Shown here in pieces: positions 18,400 to 26,993 of a DNA stretch of 64,000 nt (the stretch's first letter is position 1; each line of letters starts with the position of its first letter). This DNA is from Clostridium aceticum (GTDB taxonomy: Bacteria; Bacillota; Clostridia; Peptostreptococcales; Natronincolaceae). Both the position numbers and the translations under genes were made by a program. The stretch spans positions 2,905,418-2,969,417 of the forward strand of contig NZ_CP009687.1 in assembly GCF_001042715.1 (NCBI RefSeq), given 5' to 3'. The notes beneath the pieces were generated by a model. The model had not been told where the DNA came from. It ran no database searches and saw only the letters and a list, made by a program, of their open reading frames with translations.

Positions 18400-18849
18400 C
18401 TATTTCATTATTGTTCCTATAGGATTTTCCATTAGCTCCTTTGATATATTAAGTGTCTCTCCCATAATCTTTGCTCCTGCTATTTTGTGTCCCTTTAATG
18501 CTAATTCTTTTAATTGACTCCTATCAAATATGTGATGTTTTCTGTTAATACCTACTGCTGTATACATAATCTTATTAAGATAATAATTCTTCTTAATTAA
18601 GGTGTAATACTCTATACCTTCACCACCAACATCTTGCTCTACTCCAAAATAAGGTAGTTTTTTTGAGTAATACGAGTTTAAACCCTTATTATTGAATCCT
18701 CTTATATCTTCAGCACTATTCTGAATCTCCGTAAAAGTCATTACTTTTTCTTCATTTGTTGATGCGTTAATTAGCAGGTATTTAATCGGACCTATTTCCT
18801 TTCCATTCTCATTTACCTTACGTTTCAATATTCCTCTTGGAAACCACAT
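18400..18849 (-). CDS. Hypothetical protein, 149 aa
   Basis: Unrecognised basic soluble protein with many Lys/Asn residues. AAGGAGG precedes the ATG. It lies between a group of small unknown genes and the major pilin, on the same strand. No signal peptide, no motif I can name. Confidence 0.6.
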   Translation of the reverse strand: MWFPRGILKRKVNENGKEIGPIKYLLINASTNEEKVMTFTEIQNSAEDIRGFNNKGLNSYYSKKLPYFGVEQDVGGEGIEYYTLIKKNYYLNKIMYTAVGINRKHHIFDRSQLKELALKGHKIAGAKIMGETLNISKELMENPIGTIMK

Positions 18850-18958
18850 TAGACACCCCTCCTTCTTTAATTTATCTTTAAATAACTTATATGCTATTTA
18901 ATTGGTTGAATTTTTATTTGTGTAAGATTATCAAATAAACCACTTTTAGTTTTTTAGT

Positions 18959-19531
18959 CTATTCGTATAGCTCTAAGAATACCGCTATCTCATCACCGTG
19001 TTTTATAAGTATTCTCTCTAGTTCCTCTGTCCACTTCTTTAATACTTCTGCCTTATTTTCTACCTTACCAACTAAATCACTTTCTTTTAATGAATTTAAA
19101 AAGCTTGATATTAGCAATAACTCTGCCTCTTCTAATTCAATTACGATTGATTCTTTTTCAGAACCCTGAATGATAGCAGTTGCAATTTTTACCTTGCAAT
19201 TATTAATGAAGTTAAATATAAATACTACAAATGTTTCACTTTTTAACATGCATCCATATTTCGTTTTATCATAACCTTCTCTATGTCCACACAAATAAAG
19301 TATTACTTCATCAGTAGACTTATCTAGTGGTTTATTTCTATTATCTTTTGTTAGTTCTCTCCCATAAATTTTAATGTTTGTATATCCTCTTTCTGTATTC
19401 CACCACTCATGGTATAGTGTTTCATTTGCTATCTTCCATGACTTTCTAATATTAATAATTCCCCCTGTATTCTGATTACTTGTTATGCTTTTCATGTTAT
19501 TATTGCTTTTCTTTTTTTTCTTACTTGCCAT
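18959..19531 (-). CDS. Hypothetical protein, 190 aa
   Basis: Unrecognised. N-terminus is a Lys-rich patch (MASKKKKKSNNN), then a probable alpha/beta region, then an acidic helical C-terminus ending VFLELYE. GGAGG precedes the ATG. Part of the unknown gene set between the intron-split gene and the pilus locus. Confidence 0.6.
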   Translation of the reverse strand: MASKKKKKSNNNMKSITSNQNTGGIINIRKSWKIANETLYHEWWNTERGYTNIKIYGRELTKDNRNKPLDKSTDEVILYLCGHREGYDKTKYGCMLKSETFVVFIFNFINNCKVKIATAIIQGSEKESIVIELEEAELLLISSFLNSLKESDLVGKVENKAEVLKKWTEELERILIKHGDEIAVFLELYE

Positions 19532-19654
19532 TCCACTACACCTCCATATTAAATTTCAATTTATACTTATTAATTAATCATAAGTAGTTTTATATGATTA
19601 TCTTATATGTCAAGGCTGCTATTACTCCATCTCTTAGTGCTTTACTTTTAAATC

Positions 19655-19693
19655 AAAATAACACCATACAAAGATTAATGTATGGTGTTATTT
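19655..19693 (-). terminator. Terminator after the 130-aa gene
   Basis: Stem of about 14 bp (AATAACACCATACA / TGTATGGTGTTATT) with an 8-nt loop, just past the stop at 19708. Confidence 0.8.
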
Positions 19694-19707
19694 CTCAATT
19701 CTTATAT

Positions 19708-20100
19708 TTAGTTTTTCTTTATCATTGACTGGTCTATTGTTATTCTCTTAAGTCCTCCAGCCATTAATTTAAAATAAGTTAATATTCTATGAGCACCTAT
19801 AAACTCTACTATGTCTCCTCTTTTTAATGTAATTAAATTATACCCTGCTTGAATTCCATCATAGTAATGTTTAATATCTGCAAAATCTTTATGGCTCCAG
19901 ACTTCAGTTAAAATACCTGTATCAATACTCTCTATGCTCTGAAAACTTATAAAGCTTTTATGGTTCTGCTCACTATAATCAATTTGTATTGTCTGATTCT
20001 CTAATTGCTTATCTAGCCTCTCTAAATCTTTCTTCTTACCAAATATTCTATAGATTGTTATTCCATAACTTCGTATGTCTCTATCATTAGCTTTTAACAT
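19708..20100 (-). CDS. Hypothetical protein, 130 aa
   Basis: Unrecognised. Small alpha/beta-looking protein. Its ATG overlaps the end of the preceding gene by 14 bases and has no good ribosome binding site of its own, so it probably depends on translational coupling. Cotranscribed with the 114-aa gene and ends in a strong terminator. Confidence 0.6.
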   Translation of the reverse strand: MLKANDRDIRSYGITIYRIFGKKKDLERLDKQLENQTIQIDYSEQNHKSFISFQSIESIDTGILTEVWSHKDFADIKHYYDGIQAGYNLITLKRGDIVEFIGAHRILTYFKLMAGGLKRITIDQSMIKKN

Positions 20101-20431
20101 TACTAACTGCTTGCTTAGAGTTTGCTTTTTTCCTTTTAACTAGCTTATTTGCCTCACTTTCTAGCATCATTGTTATATCCAAGCCATCTCTTAATACAAC
20201 TATCTTTTCTTTAGTCGCTTCTAATGTTAACAATAGATGTACTTTTCTTTTACTATTGCCTTCCTCTGATTGCTCTATGAGCTGCACTCCATTACTCGCT
20301 ACGGTTAATTTAAACTTTTGAAGATCTGAACTATCTTCTTCATTATTAAGTAGTTCAAATAATTCATTGTAGATGAGTGCACTAACTTTTTTACTGATTC
20401 CTAAAGAAATATACCTTTCAACTTCTTTCAT
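20087..20431 (-). CDS. Hypothetical protein, 114 aa
   Basis: Unrecognised. Helical N-terminus, beta-rich middle (KFKLTVASNGVQLIEQ), strongly basic C-terminus (KLVKRKKANSKQ) that could bind nucleic acid or membrane. An in-frame ATG at 20440 abuts the AAAGG box, so 20431 is the preferred start. The sequence TATTTTTGAAA, repeated upstream of other genes nearby, lies at 20523..20533. Confidence 0.55.
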   Translation of the reverse strand: MKEVERYISLGISKKVSALIYNELFELLNNEEDSSDLQKFKLTVASNGVQLIEQSEEGNSKRKVHLLLTLEATKEKIVVLRDGLDITMMLESEANKLVKRKKANSKQAVSNVKS

Positions 20432-20440
20432 TTTCAACAT

Positions 20441-20879
20441 CCTTTCTTTTTATAAAATTGTGGGTGGCAATTCTACCGAATTTTACTTCAAACATCAACC
20501 CCTAAATCACTATTTTTGCAAATATTTTTGAAATGTTAGTAATGTATATTTATCAATGCTTAAGGCTGATTTTCTACCCTTATCTGATAAACTTATCATT
20601 TGATTTGACCTCTTTATTGTCCTTTGTCCCACTTATCTTTTCCTTCTGTTTTTAAGTATAAAAAGAGACAGACCATGGAAGGAGTCTGTCTCATATAAAG
20701 GAGATAATTGATACATAGTATTATCTATGTACCTTGGAAAAAGAATATATGTCAGAACAATTAAATTGATTTTCCCAATCAAATTTAATTATTTAACTAT
20801 AATAAATTATAAGTTGTTTTGAATGTCTTTTGTTTTCTCTATATTGTAGCTCTTATCTTAAATATTGTTTATCTTTCAA
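20441..20879. other. Intergenic region with one terminator
   Basis: No gene seen. Holds the TATTTTTGAAA motif (20523..20533) and the hairpin at 20660..20693. About 185 bases of AT-rich sequence without structure separate that hairpin from the stop at 20880. Confidence 0.6.
20660..20693 (-). terminator. Terminator of the intron-split gene
   Basis: GAGACAGACT / GGTCTGTCTC stem followed by TTTTTAT on the minus strand, about 190 bases past the stop at 20880. Confidence 0.75.
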
Positions 20880-22218
20880 TTACTTGCCAGAATTAATTTG
20901 CTCAAATGCTACTCCCATTATAGTTCCAGAATCATCTTTGATTAAAAATGATTGAAATCTTGCACTTGTTGATACATATTCCATCATTCCTGATTTCGAT
21001 AAATTTCCTGTTATGTTATTAAATAAAACTTTTCCACTATCGGTTTCAAATCCTTTAGTAGTTCTAAAACAGTTATTATCAAAATAAATAGAACCACCAT
21101 TTTCTACATAATCACCTTTACCAGTTCCTCCTTCACCTCCTCCAGCTACTGTACCCATTAAAAGAGCATTATAGTTAATAAAGGCTGTGTTTTTAGAACC
21201 ATCTAAATCAGTATCTCCAGATGTACTCATTGAGTATCCTGATGTTGAATCTTTAGACGATAAAGCATAAACCCCTGGTACTTTACTACCTTTTGTACTG
21301 TATGCCTGACCAACTCCTGCACCATCACTTACTTTGTTTTCCACAGAAGCATTCTTCATTGCTGATGTTGCAATTAATACAGATACATTCTTACCTTCAA
21401 AACCCTGTATTGCACTAACTACCTGTGTACCTGTTACAATCTTTTGGTCGTAGTCAGTAAATGCAGAACTATTTACTACGTCTAAGTTCTCTTGAACTCC
21501 TGTCACTCCACTGTTAGCCACGCCCTTTGCAATACTAAACACACCGAAACCTAATCCGATGATTGCCGCTAATGCAATAAGTACGATACCAAGCATCGAT
21601 GGCAATAGGTAATCATTTGATGTTATCTCTTGATTTTCCCCTGCCCCACACCGTGCATGCTACTTTCATAGCACACGGCGTTCCATCAATTAAACATTCA
21701 GCTGTTACGTTTAACTGACTGGTGGCTGTTCCTCCATTCCCATTACAGGAGCTTCTCTGGTCGTGCCACCGCTCTCGCTATCATTAAAGGTGCTTATTAT
21801 TCTTCGCCACCACCAATATAAATTATTGTTAGATAGTTTTCCACGTTCCGACTACTGTATCTATACATATACACTTAGGTGCCTGCTCTGAGTAAATTAT
21901 ACTTGATAAGCCCTGTAAGCTTATATGGTATTTCACAACGGCTCTATTACTCTACCACATATATTTTACTCTTTAATTCACAGGTTTGTCAGCTATCATA
22001 GCATACTCACCATATGTATTTTGTAGACTCCCGCCACATTACTTTTTGTTTATGGCGACTTTAACGAGCTCCATACATTTCTGCATGTCGTAGTTTTAGA
22101 GGAATCACTTCAAACCGTTACGTTATCATTCTGATTCTCCAGTAGTCAGTTCACTTTAAGTGCCTAATCTTTTCAATTAGGAACGTGTCGCACCGCCGTT
22201 TGAAATCTCTTTTTCCAT
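20880..22218 (-). CDS. Single-pass pilin-like protein gene, split by a group II intron
   Basis: Two exons: 22218..22194 (25 nt) and 21604..20880 (725 nt). Joined they give a 249-aa frame starting MEKEISNGVPSMLGIVL, with AGGTGG 8 bases before the ATG. Unspliced RNA would read only 13 codons before a stop inside the intron, and exon 2 alone has no ribosome binding site. The protein has a short polar N-terminus, one long hydrophobic helix (about 12-37) and a Ser/Gly-rich outer domain with FTDYDQKIVTGTQVVSAIQG, a pattern I associate with unnamed membrane-anchored proteins of clostridial elements. It resembles a conjugative or pilus-like subunit but lacks a PilD site. Function not proved. Confidence 0.75.
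21605..22193 (-). mobile_element. ORF-less group II intron
   Basis: 589 nt. Begins GTGCGAC (5' consensus GTGYG) and ends ACCTAT (terminal AY). Domain V is a perfect 34-nt fold at 21648..21681: 8-bp lower stem with CGC catalytic triad opposite GUG, two-base UG bulge, 6-bp upper stem, GAAA tetraloop. A short domain VI with candidate branch A follows. There is no reverse transcriptase frame, so mobility and perhaps splicing need a maturase from elsewhere. Boundaries restore the host gene frame exactly. The segment 21930..21942 is complementary to the 5' exon. Confidence 0.93.
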
Positions 22219-22392
22219 AGTCTAAACCACCTTTCATTAACCTGCTTATTAAAAACAGATTTTTATTTGTTTTTGAATTTGAGGTCTAAACGTATGATAG
22301 CTACATTTGAATGTATTGATTATATGCTTTATCTAAATGATTTCTTTAAAACTCACTAGCTGACTTATCGTAGTACAGTTGTCATTTTGTAT

Positions 22393-22433
22393 AAAAAAAG
22401 TGCAACTAGTAATTTATTCATTACCAACTGCAC
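22393..22433 (-). terminator. Terminator of the serine recombinase gene
   Basis: Stem GCAGTTGGTAAT / ATTACTAGTTGC with a TTTTTTT tail on the minus strand, right after the stop at 22448. Confidence 0.85.
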
Positions 22434-22447
22434 CATTAAACTCTTAT

Positions 22448-23080
22448 TTAGATTGCCTTTGATCCTATTTCTTCTTCATATTTTTCTATTGCTCTATAGA
22501 ATGTATTGGGTTTTAAACCCAGTAAACTCATACATTCCTTAGCCTTCAGCTGCTTTGCTTTCCATCTAGGGTATAGATTTGCTAATAATTCTTCATCGTA
22601 TACTATTGGCTTTCTGCCCTTGTATACACCTTTTTTCTTAGCCTCTTCTATTCCTGCCTTTTGTCTGTATTCTTTTCTCTCTAGCTCCTGTTGAGCTATT
22701 GAGCTGTATACCTCAATAAGTATATTGTTTATTAATTCTAAAACCCAGTCTTGTCCTTCAATATCATGTAAAGTTGTGGGTATATCTAAGCACCTAATTC
22801 TTACTTCTTTGTTCTTAAGAAATTCAAGTGTTTCTTTTATTCCTTGCTTAGTTCTACCAAGCCTATCCAGCTCACTTACTATTAATTCATCACCTTTACG
22901 AAGCACCCTTTTAAGTACATTCCATTCAGGCCTGTCATATGTCTTTCCTGTTACTTTATCTATAAAAATATTTTCGTCCTTTAATGTTGGTCTATACTTT
23001 TTAGCTGCCGTTATTTGCCGCTCCGCATGTTGATCCGTAGTACTTACACGTCCGTAGAAATATTCCTCATATCCTACCAT
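22448..23080 (-). CDS. Small serine recombinase (resolvase/invertase family)
   Basis: 210 aa, the standard length. Catalytic Ser in YGRVSTTDQ (about residue 12), the conserved SELDRLGR block, and the long E helix (QQELERKEYRQKAGIEEAKKKG), followed by GRKP and a C-terminal helix-turn-helix (LKAKECMSLLGLKPNTFYRAIEK). GGAGG 9 bases before the ATG. Too short for a large serine integrase, so a resolvase or DNA invertase for element dimer resolution or for an inversion switch. No paired recombination sites were identified. Confidence 0.9.
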   Translation of the reverse strand: MVGYEEYFYGRVSTTDQHAERQITAAKKYRPTLKDENIFIDKVTGKTYDRPEWNVLKRVLRKGDELIVSELDRLGRTKQGIKETLEFLKNKEVRIRCLDIPTTLHDIEGQDWVLELINNILIEVYSSIAQQELERKEYRQKAGIEEAKKKGVYKGRKPIVYDEELLANLYPRWKAKQLKAKECMSLLGLKPNTFYRAIEKYEEEIGSKAI

Positions 23081-23507
23081 TTAAACATTCCTCCAATCAA
23101 TAATTTGGAGGCTGATTATATCATCACTATTATTGAAATTCCAGTACTATTTCAAAATTATTGAACTTTATTTTTGAAACGTTTATACCAACTAAACTAA
23201 TTTTCAATTTTACTTTTCAAGTCATTTTCTACTTGCTGTATATTGAAAAAACTACTTGTGTACCCATTGAAAAACTTGAACTGTAGCCTTAATTTTTCTT
23301 ATGTTGATTTATATATTTCTTCTTTCCTCCATTTAATCAAATTAGAATTAAATTTTTAAATAATGTTGATTTGTCAATGTACATTCAAATGTTCATAATA
23401 AAAAGAAGCCTGATTACTCAAACTCCTTAATAAAGTCACCATTTTTTATTATATTTGTAGGTATATTTATTATAAATTATAAGTCGTAATTTGATTAAAT
23501 CTCTTTA
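23081..23507. other. Intergenic region upstream of the recombinase
   Basis: No gene seen. AT-rich, with TATTTTTGAAA at 23169..23179 and a small palindrome (TTCAAAATTATTGAA) at 23151..23165, both about 75-95 bases upstream of the recombinase start; TATAAT on the minus strand lies at about 23115. These may be its promoter and operator, or its crossover site. Confidence 0.45.
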
Positions 23508-24095
23508 TTAACGTATATGCTTTATTAAAGTTATTGCCCTATCAATACCTTTTTTCAAAAATGTTCTTTTGTCTGGTAAAAGAGTTACTCCACTTCTTTT
23601 TGCAATTTCTTCAACGACATAGTCAATATTTCTATTATCTGTTATGATTTTTTCTTCAGTAATTTCAGTATCAAAAACTTCAATACAACGATCAATTTGA
23701 GATTTAGCCCAAGTTTCACCTCGTTCAAGTCGTTTATTCAATCGTTTTAATATGGTTTCTTTATTAGCATACAAAATATAATGCTTTAGAATTATGCCGT
23801 CATCTATAAGTCTCTGGATTATCTCCTCATAATATTGATGATTATTGATGGTCATGGGTACAATAATTGTACCCATATATTCCATGGAAATATATTTTAA
23901 CATTTCATAATTAAATAATCGCCATTGTCCATGGTCTTGAAAATCAGACTTGTGAATCTCTTTTGGTGTATTATTACGAATAAAATATCCGATATTTTCA
24001 GGGTCATAAACAAACGAATTAGGAAGTCTTCTATGTAATTCAAAGGCACATGTTGTTTTTCCAGAACCAAATGCACCATTTACCCAAATAATCAT
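23508..24095 (-). CDS. tmrB: Tunicamycin resistance-type P-loop protein TmrB
   Basis: 195 aa. P-loop NGAFGSGKTTCAFEL at residues 5-19, followed by FVYDPENIGYFIRNN, IIVPMTINNHQYYEEII, and AKSQIDRCIEVF; this runs co-linear with remembered Bacillus subtilis TmrB throughout. TmrB is an ATP-binding membrane-associated protein that lowers sensitivity to the nucleoside antibiotic tunicamycin; the role here is transferred by homology. A TTG further up is in frame, but the ATG at 24095 with AAGGGGG upstream is the start. It is the only clear cargo-type gene in the element. Confidence 0.85.
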   Translation of the reverse strand: MIIWVNGAFGSGKTTCAFELHRRLPNSFVYDPENIGYFIRNNTPKEIHKSDFQDHGQWRLFNYEMLKYISMEYMGTIIVPMTINNHQYYEEIIQRLIDDGIILKHYILYANKETILKRLNKRLERGETWAKSQIDRCIEVFDTEITEEKIITDNRNIDYVVEEIAKRSGVTLLPDKRTFLKKGIDRAITLIKHIR

Positions 24096-24191
24096 TATAT
24101 CCCCCTTTAGGCACAATTTTATTTCTCATAATATATCAACTATGTCGTAGTATGTAGATACTTCAAAACTATAAGTTTCCAACCCATCAAA

Positions 24192-24542
24192 TTAATTATC
24201 TCTTATTTTTTGTAATAGTACCCTAGTTTGAGCTTCACTGTCTATTGTTTCTCTTCTGTTACTTGCTACTATTTCTTCTAACTCATTATCCTGTTTAGTT
24301 ATATATCTTACTGCTAAATTATAAAATTCAGTTGCACTAATATCTAATTGCCTTGTACATTTATCTAATATAGTAGAATCGCTTACATTAAAACTACGTG
24401 CAACGTCTCTAACTATATTTTTTACTCTGCCTTCAGCATCTTCAGTACTGACTTCTTTTCCTTCTAATAAGTCTTCAATAATACTATTTTTTAATAATTC
24501 AAGTACTTTTAATGTTTGTTCAAGTGTTTTACTTGTTTCCAT
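24192..24542 (-). CDS. Hypothetical small helical protein, 116 aa
   Basis: Unrecognised. Predicted all-helical, with RSFNVSDSTILDKCTRQLDIS resembling a helix-turn-helix; could be a small DNA-binding regulator. GGAGG precedes the ATG. Upstream are the repeats at 24640..24775, which would be natural binding sites for it; that link is inference. Confidence 0.55.
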   Translation of the reverse strand: METSKTLEQTLKVLELLKNSIIEDLLEGKEVSTEDAEGRVKNIVRDVARSFNVSDSTILDKCTRQLDISATEFYNLAVRYITKQDNELEEIVASNRRETIDSEAQTRVLLQKIRDN

Positions 24543-24877
24543 ATGTATATAACCTCCAACCTTATGTTATAGTTGAAGTTATTTTATCACACAGAAGATT
24601 ATTTTACCATTTATTTTATTTAGTTTATTTTATTTCTTTAGGGTCTACCCTATTGAAGTATGAAACACTTTATTTTTGAAACAGTTTTATCTTAATCCCT
24701 TTTATATAAATTATGTCATTAGGGTATCTTTCTATTTTTGAAATATTTCTAATAGATTTGATACCCTATTGAAAATAGCAATAGTATTACTTTAATGTTA
24801 TCCTCCTTTCGGTTAATTACTTATGTTTTAAAATTTACTTTTAATTTTAATTTAAGTATTTTAACTAGTTTTAGCAT
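24543..24877. repeat. Intergenic cluster of direct and inverted repeats
   Basis: No gene seen. TACCCTATTGAA occurs at 24646..24657 and 24762..24773; TATTTTTGAAA at 24671..24681 and 24733..24743; AGGGTATC (24721..24728) is the inverse of GATACCCT (24761..24767 region), flanking the second TATTTTTGAAA. Possibly an operator or a recombination site. Confidence 0.5.
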
Positions 24878-24912
24878 AAAAATATCTAGTACTAATGCAC
24901 TAGATATTTTAT
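24878..24912 (-). terminator. Terminator after the 226-aa gene
   Basis: AAATATCTAGTG / TACTAGATATTTT stem with a 5-nt loop, about 30 bases past the stop at 24941. Confidence 0.75.
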
Positions 24913-24940
24913 CTTTATATGCTATTTTATAGCATTCAGT

Positions 24941-25621
24941 TTAGAAGTCTGGTTCATGTGATACGTCCCCCCCAGGTCCTCCCTGATATCCAGATCCTCC
25001 ACTAAATGGGTCGTTTGCATCCGCCTCTTTTTGTTCAGGTGTTCTAGTATCTGGATTGTTGAAGTCTGCCCCACCAGAATCGCCTTCATTTGTCTTAGGT
25101 GTTGTATTATCTTGCTTAGGTGGTTTCGTTGGAGTTGTAGGCTTGCTATTATTTCCATTGTTATTGTTACTTGGCTTTTCAGTGTTTTGATTGCCACTTG
25201 ATGTTTCTGTTTCACCTTGCTCAACTACTCTAGCGCCTGGTCTTACACTTTGAAGTGCCTCCTCAAACGATTTACCCTCTTTTTCGACAATTAAACGTAT
25301 TAGTTCTTTCTCAAAGGGTGCTAAGTCTGAGTTTTCCATTGCTGTTTCATATGCTGGATCTAACTTAGCTGCTGGTTCTCCATAGTACCCACTTCCACTT
25401 CCATCATCTAATATGTCCACAACATCAGCTATTAAGTCATCCCCAATACTAATATCAGTATCAATAACTTCTTCAGATGAACTTGTTTTAGTTACTACGT
25501 CTTCCTCATATGATTCTACCTGTTGCTGTTGTCCTTGGTCTTTTTGTCTTGTATAAATAAATATAACTAATGCAATTATTATAATAATTAGAAATACTAC
25601 TATTAGTCTTCTATTTTTCAT
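24941..25621 (-). CDS. Membrane-anchored, low-complexity surface protein
   Basis: 226 aa. One N-terminal hydrophobic helix (RRLIVVFLIIIIIALVIFIY), then an acidic stalk, a short helical part (EKELIRLIVEKEGKSFEEAL), and an Asn/Thr/Pro/Gly-rich disordered tail ending in Gly-rich repeats. Type II membrane topology with an outer disordered domain. GGGGGG lies before the ATG. Not a known family; may be a surface or wall-spanning component. Confidence 0.65.
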   Translation of the reverse strand: MKNRRLIVVFLIIIIIALVIFIYTRQKDQGQQQQVESYEEDVVTKTSSSEEVIDTDISIGDDLIADVVDILDDGSGSGYYGEPAAKLDPAYETAMENSDLAPFEKELIRLIVEKEGKSFEEALQSVRPGARVVEQGETETSSGNQNTEKPSNNNNGNNSKPTTPTKPPKQDNTTPKTNEGDSGGADFNNPDTRTPEQKEADANDPFSGGSGYQGGPGGDVSHEPDF

Positions 25622-25731
25622 TTACCAAGTTATCCCCCTATAAAAGATTTTTACATATAATATATCGGCATATTCTATCATTTATGAAGTTTAAATATTA
25701 CAATTCTTTATCTCTTCTGATATATAAATGC

Positions 25732-25772
25732 AAAAATAATAGCATGACTTTATTTAAGCCATGCTATTATAA
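25732..25772 (-). terminator. Terminator after the stalk-domain gene
   Basis: AATAGCATGGCTT / AAGTCATGCTATT stem with ATTTTT tail on the minus strand, past the stop at 25785. Confidence 0.8.
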
Positions 25773-25784
25773 TGATTATTTATA

Positions 25785-26993
25785 TTAATTTACTGGTTTA
25801 TATTCTTCAACATCTTTGAATAAGTCTTCCATCATATCCATATATGAACCATTATCATTGAATTGTTCATCAATTTTGATTGTCTTTTCCATTTCTTGTA
25901 GTTTCTCAGCAATATACTCGTCTGAACCAAAATAGAGTGTTTTACCATCTTCATCCGTTAGCATTGGAGTTCCTACCATTGGTGTTAATAAAGTTCTTTC
26001 CCAGTAAACTTCTCCATTCCTAATGATTACTTTACTATCTAATTCTATTGTTGATACATTTGAGGGTACTCCATTACTATAGTCGTAGAAAATTCCACTC
26101 TGTGCGTCTACGTATCTCCCACCATTTTCAATGAATTTAATTCCCCATTTAGTAAGCTCAAATTTATCTGAACTTACTACTTTATTACTGTTTACTTTAA
26201 GTTCATGTTCTAATGCAGAATTGTAATAGATTGCATCTTCATAAGTTCCCCAGTTACTGTTTTTGTATGGCGAATTTTCCTCAGTGTAATATTCTCCAAT
26301 TAGGATTGTTCCTGTTGATTCTTCAAATGAATACTCCATTCCACCAAAGTGTGCTAAATGTTTAATTGGTAAATATAACTTTCCATTTTCCATGAATGGC
26401 TTATCTTTTCCGAAGTTAATATATCCTTTATCTTCTACATAAATGTTATATGGATAATCTAACTTTGTTTTACTAAAAGTATAAGGTGCTTTAGCTACAA
26501 CTGTTTTCGTATCAATTAATATCTTATTGTTTGCTCCATCCCAGTCCACGCCAAAACCAATAAACTCTCCTAAATCTCTTAATTTAAAGTAGTTATTATC
26601 ATTAATGTTATAAGCCTTCATGCTTACTTCGATGCCATCTACATAAATTCTTGAGTCAGTATTTCTTACATTCAGTTTATTACTTTTTCCAACTTCAAGT
26701 TCTCCACCAACTACTGTATATGCCTTACCAGTAACTAGATTAATTGCATTTTTTGCTCCGTCCCAAGTAACTTCAAATTGCTTTTCACTTCCGTTTAATG
26801 CCTTTGCTATATCTCTTAATTTGAAGTAATTGTTATCATTAATGTTATAAGCCTCAAACTTAACTTCTTTACCGTTCACCATTACTGCTGATGATGTCTT
26901 AGTAGCTTTAATTGGTTCCGTTGCTGCAAAAGTCACAGTAGCAGTTGATAGTACAAATGTTAAGGCTAAAATAATTGAAAGCAGTTTTTTCAT
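25785..26993 (-). CDS. Secreted protein with copper-amine-oxidase-N (stalk) domains
   Basis: 402 aa. Signal peptide (KKLLSIILALTFVLSTATVTFA^A). Two related segments each contain AYNINDNNYFKLRD (about residues 53-66 and 130-143) followed by a W-D-G strand and a NKI or NAI strand, the PF07833 stalk-domain pattern; a third, diverged copy (about 190-240) ends with IGEYYTEEN. The C-terminal ~150 residues are unrecognised. Such domains form extracellular beta scaffolds in Clostridia. AGGAGGGG precedes the ATG. Extracellular role in the element not known. Confidence 0.8.
   Translation of the reverse strand: MKKLLSIILALTFVLSTATVTFAATEPIKATKTSSAVMVNGKEVKFEAYNINDNNYFKLRDIAKALNGSEKQFEVTWDGAKNAINLVTGKAYTVVGGELEVGKSNKLNVRNTDSRIYVDGIEVSMKAYNINDNNYFKLRDLGEFIGFGVDWDGANNKILIDTKTVVAKAPYTFSKTKLDYPYNIYVEDKGYINFGKDKPFMENGKLYLPIKHLAHFGGMEYSFEESTGTILIGEYYTEENSPYKNSNWGTYEDAIYYNSALEHELKVNSNKVVSSDKFELTKWGIKFIENGGRYVDAQSGIFYDYSNGVPSNVSTIELDSKVIIRNGEVYWERTLLTPMVGTPMLTDEDGKTLYFGSDEYIAEKLQEMEKTIKIDEQFNDNGSYMDMMEDLFKDVEEYKPVN

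Noticed and set aside
21605-22193. A riboswitch or ordinary noncoding spacer instead of an intron
   Set aside because: Domain V fits 34 of 34 positions of the structural pattern and the ends rejoin the reading frame; a spacer would not.
22448-23080. Serine recombinase as the integrase of the element
   Set aside because: At 210 aa it is a resolvase/invertase type; large serine integrases are about 450-550 aa. No att pair was identified around it.
24922-25224. Second minus-strand reading frame inside the 226-aa gene
   Set aside because: It is an out-of-frame shadow within the longer gene, which has a signal anchor and a ribosome binding site.
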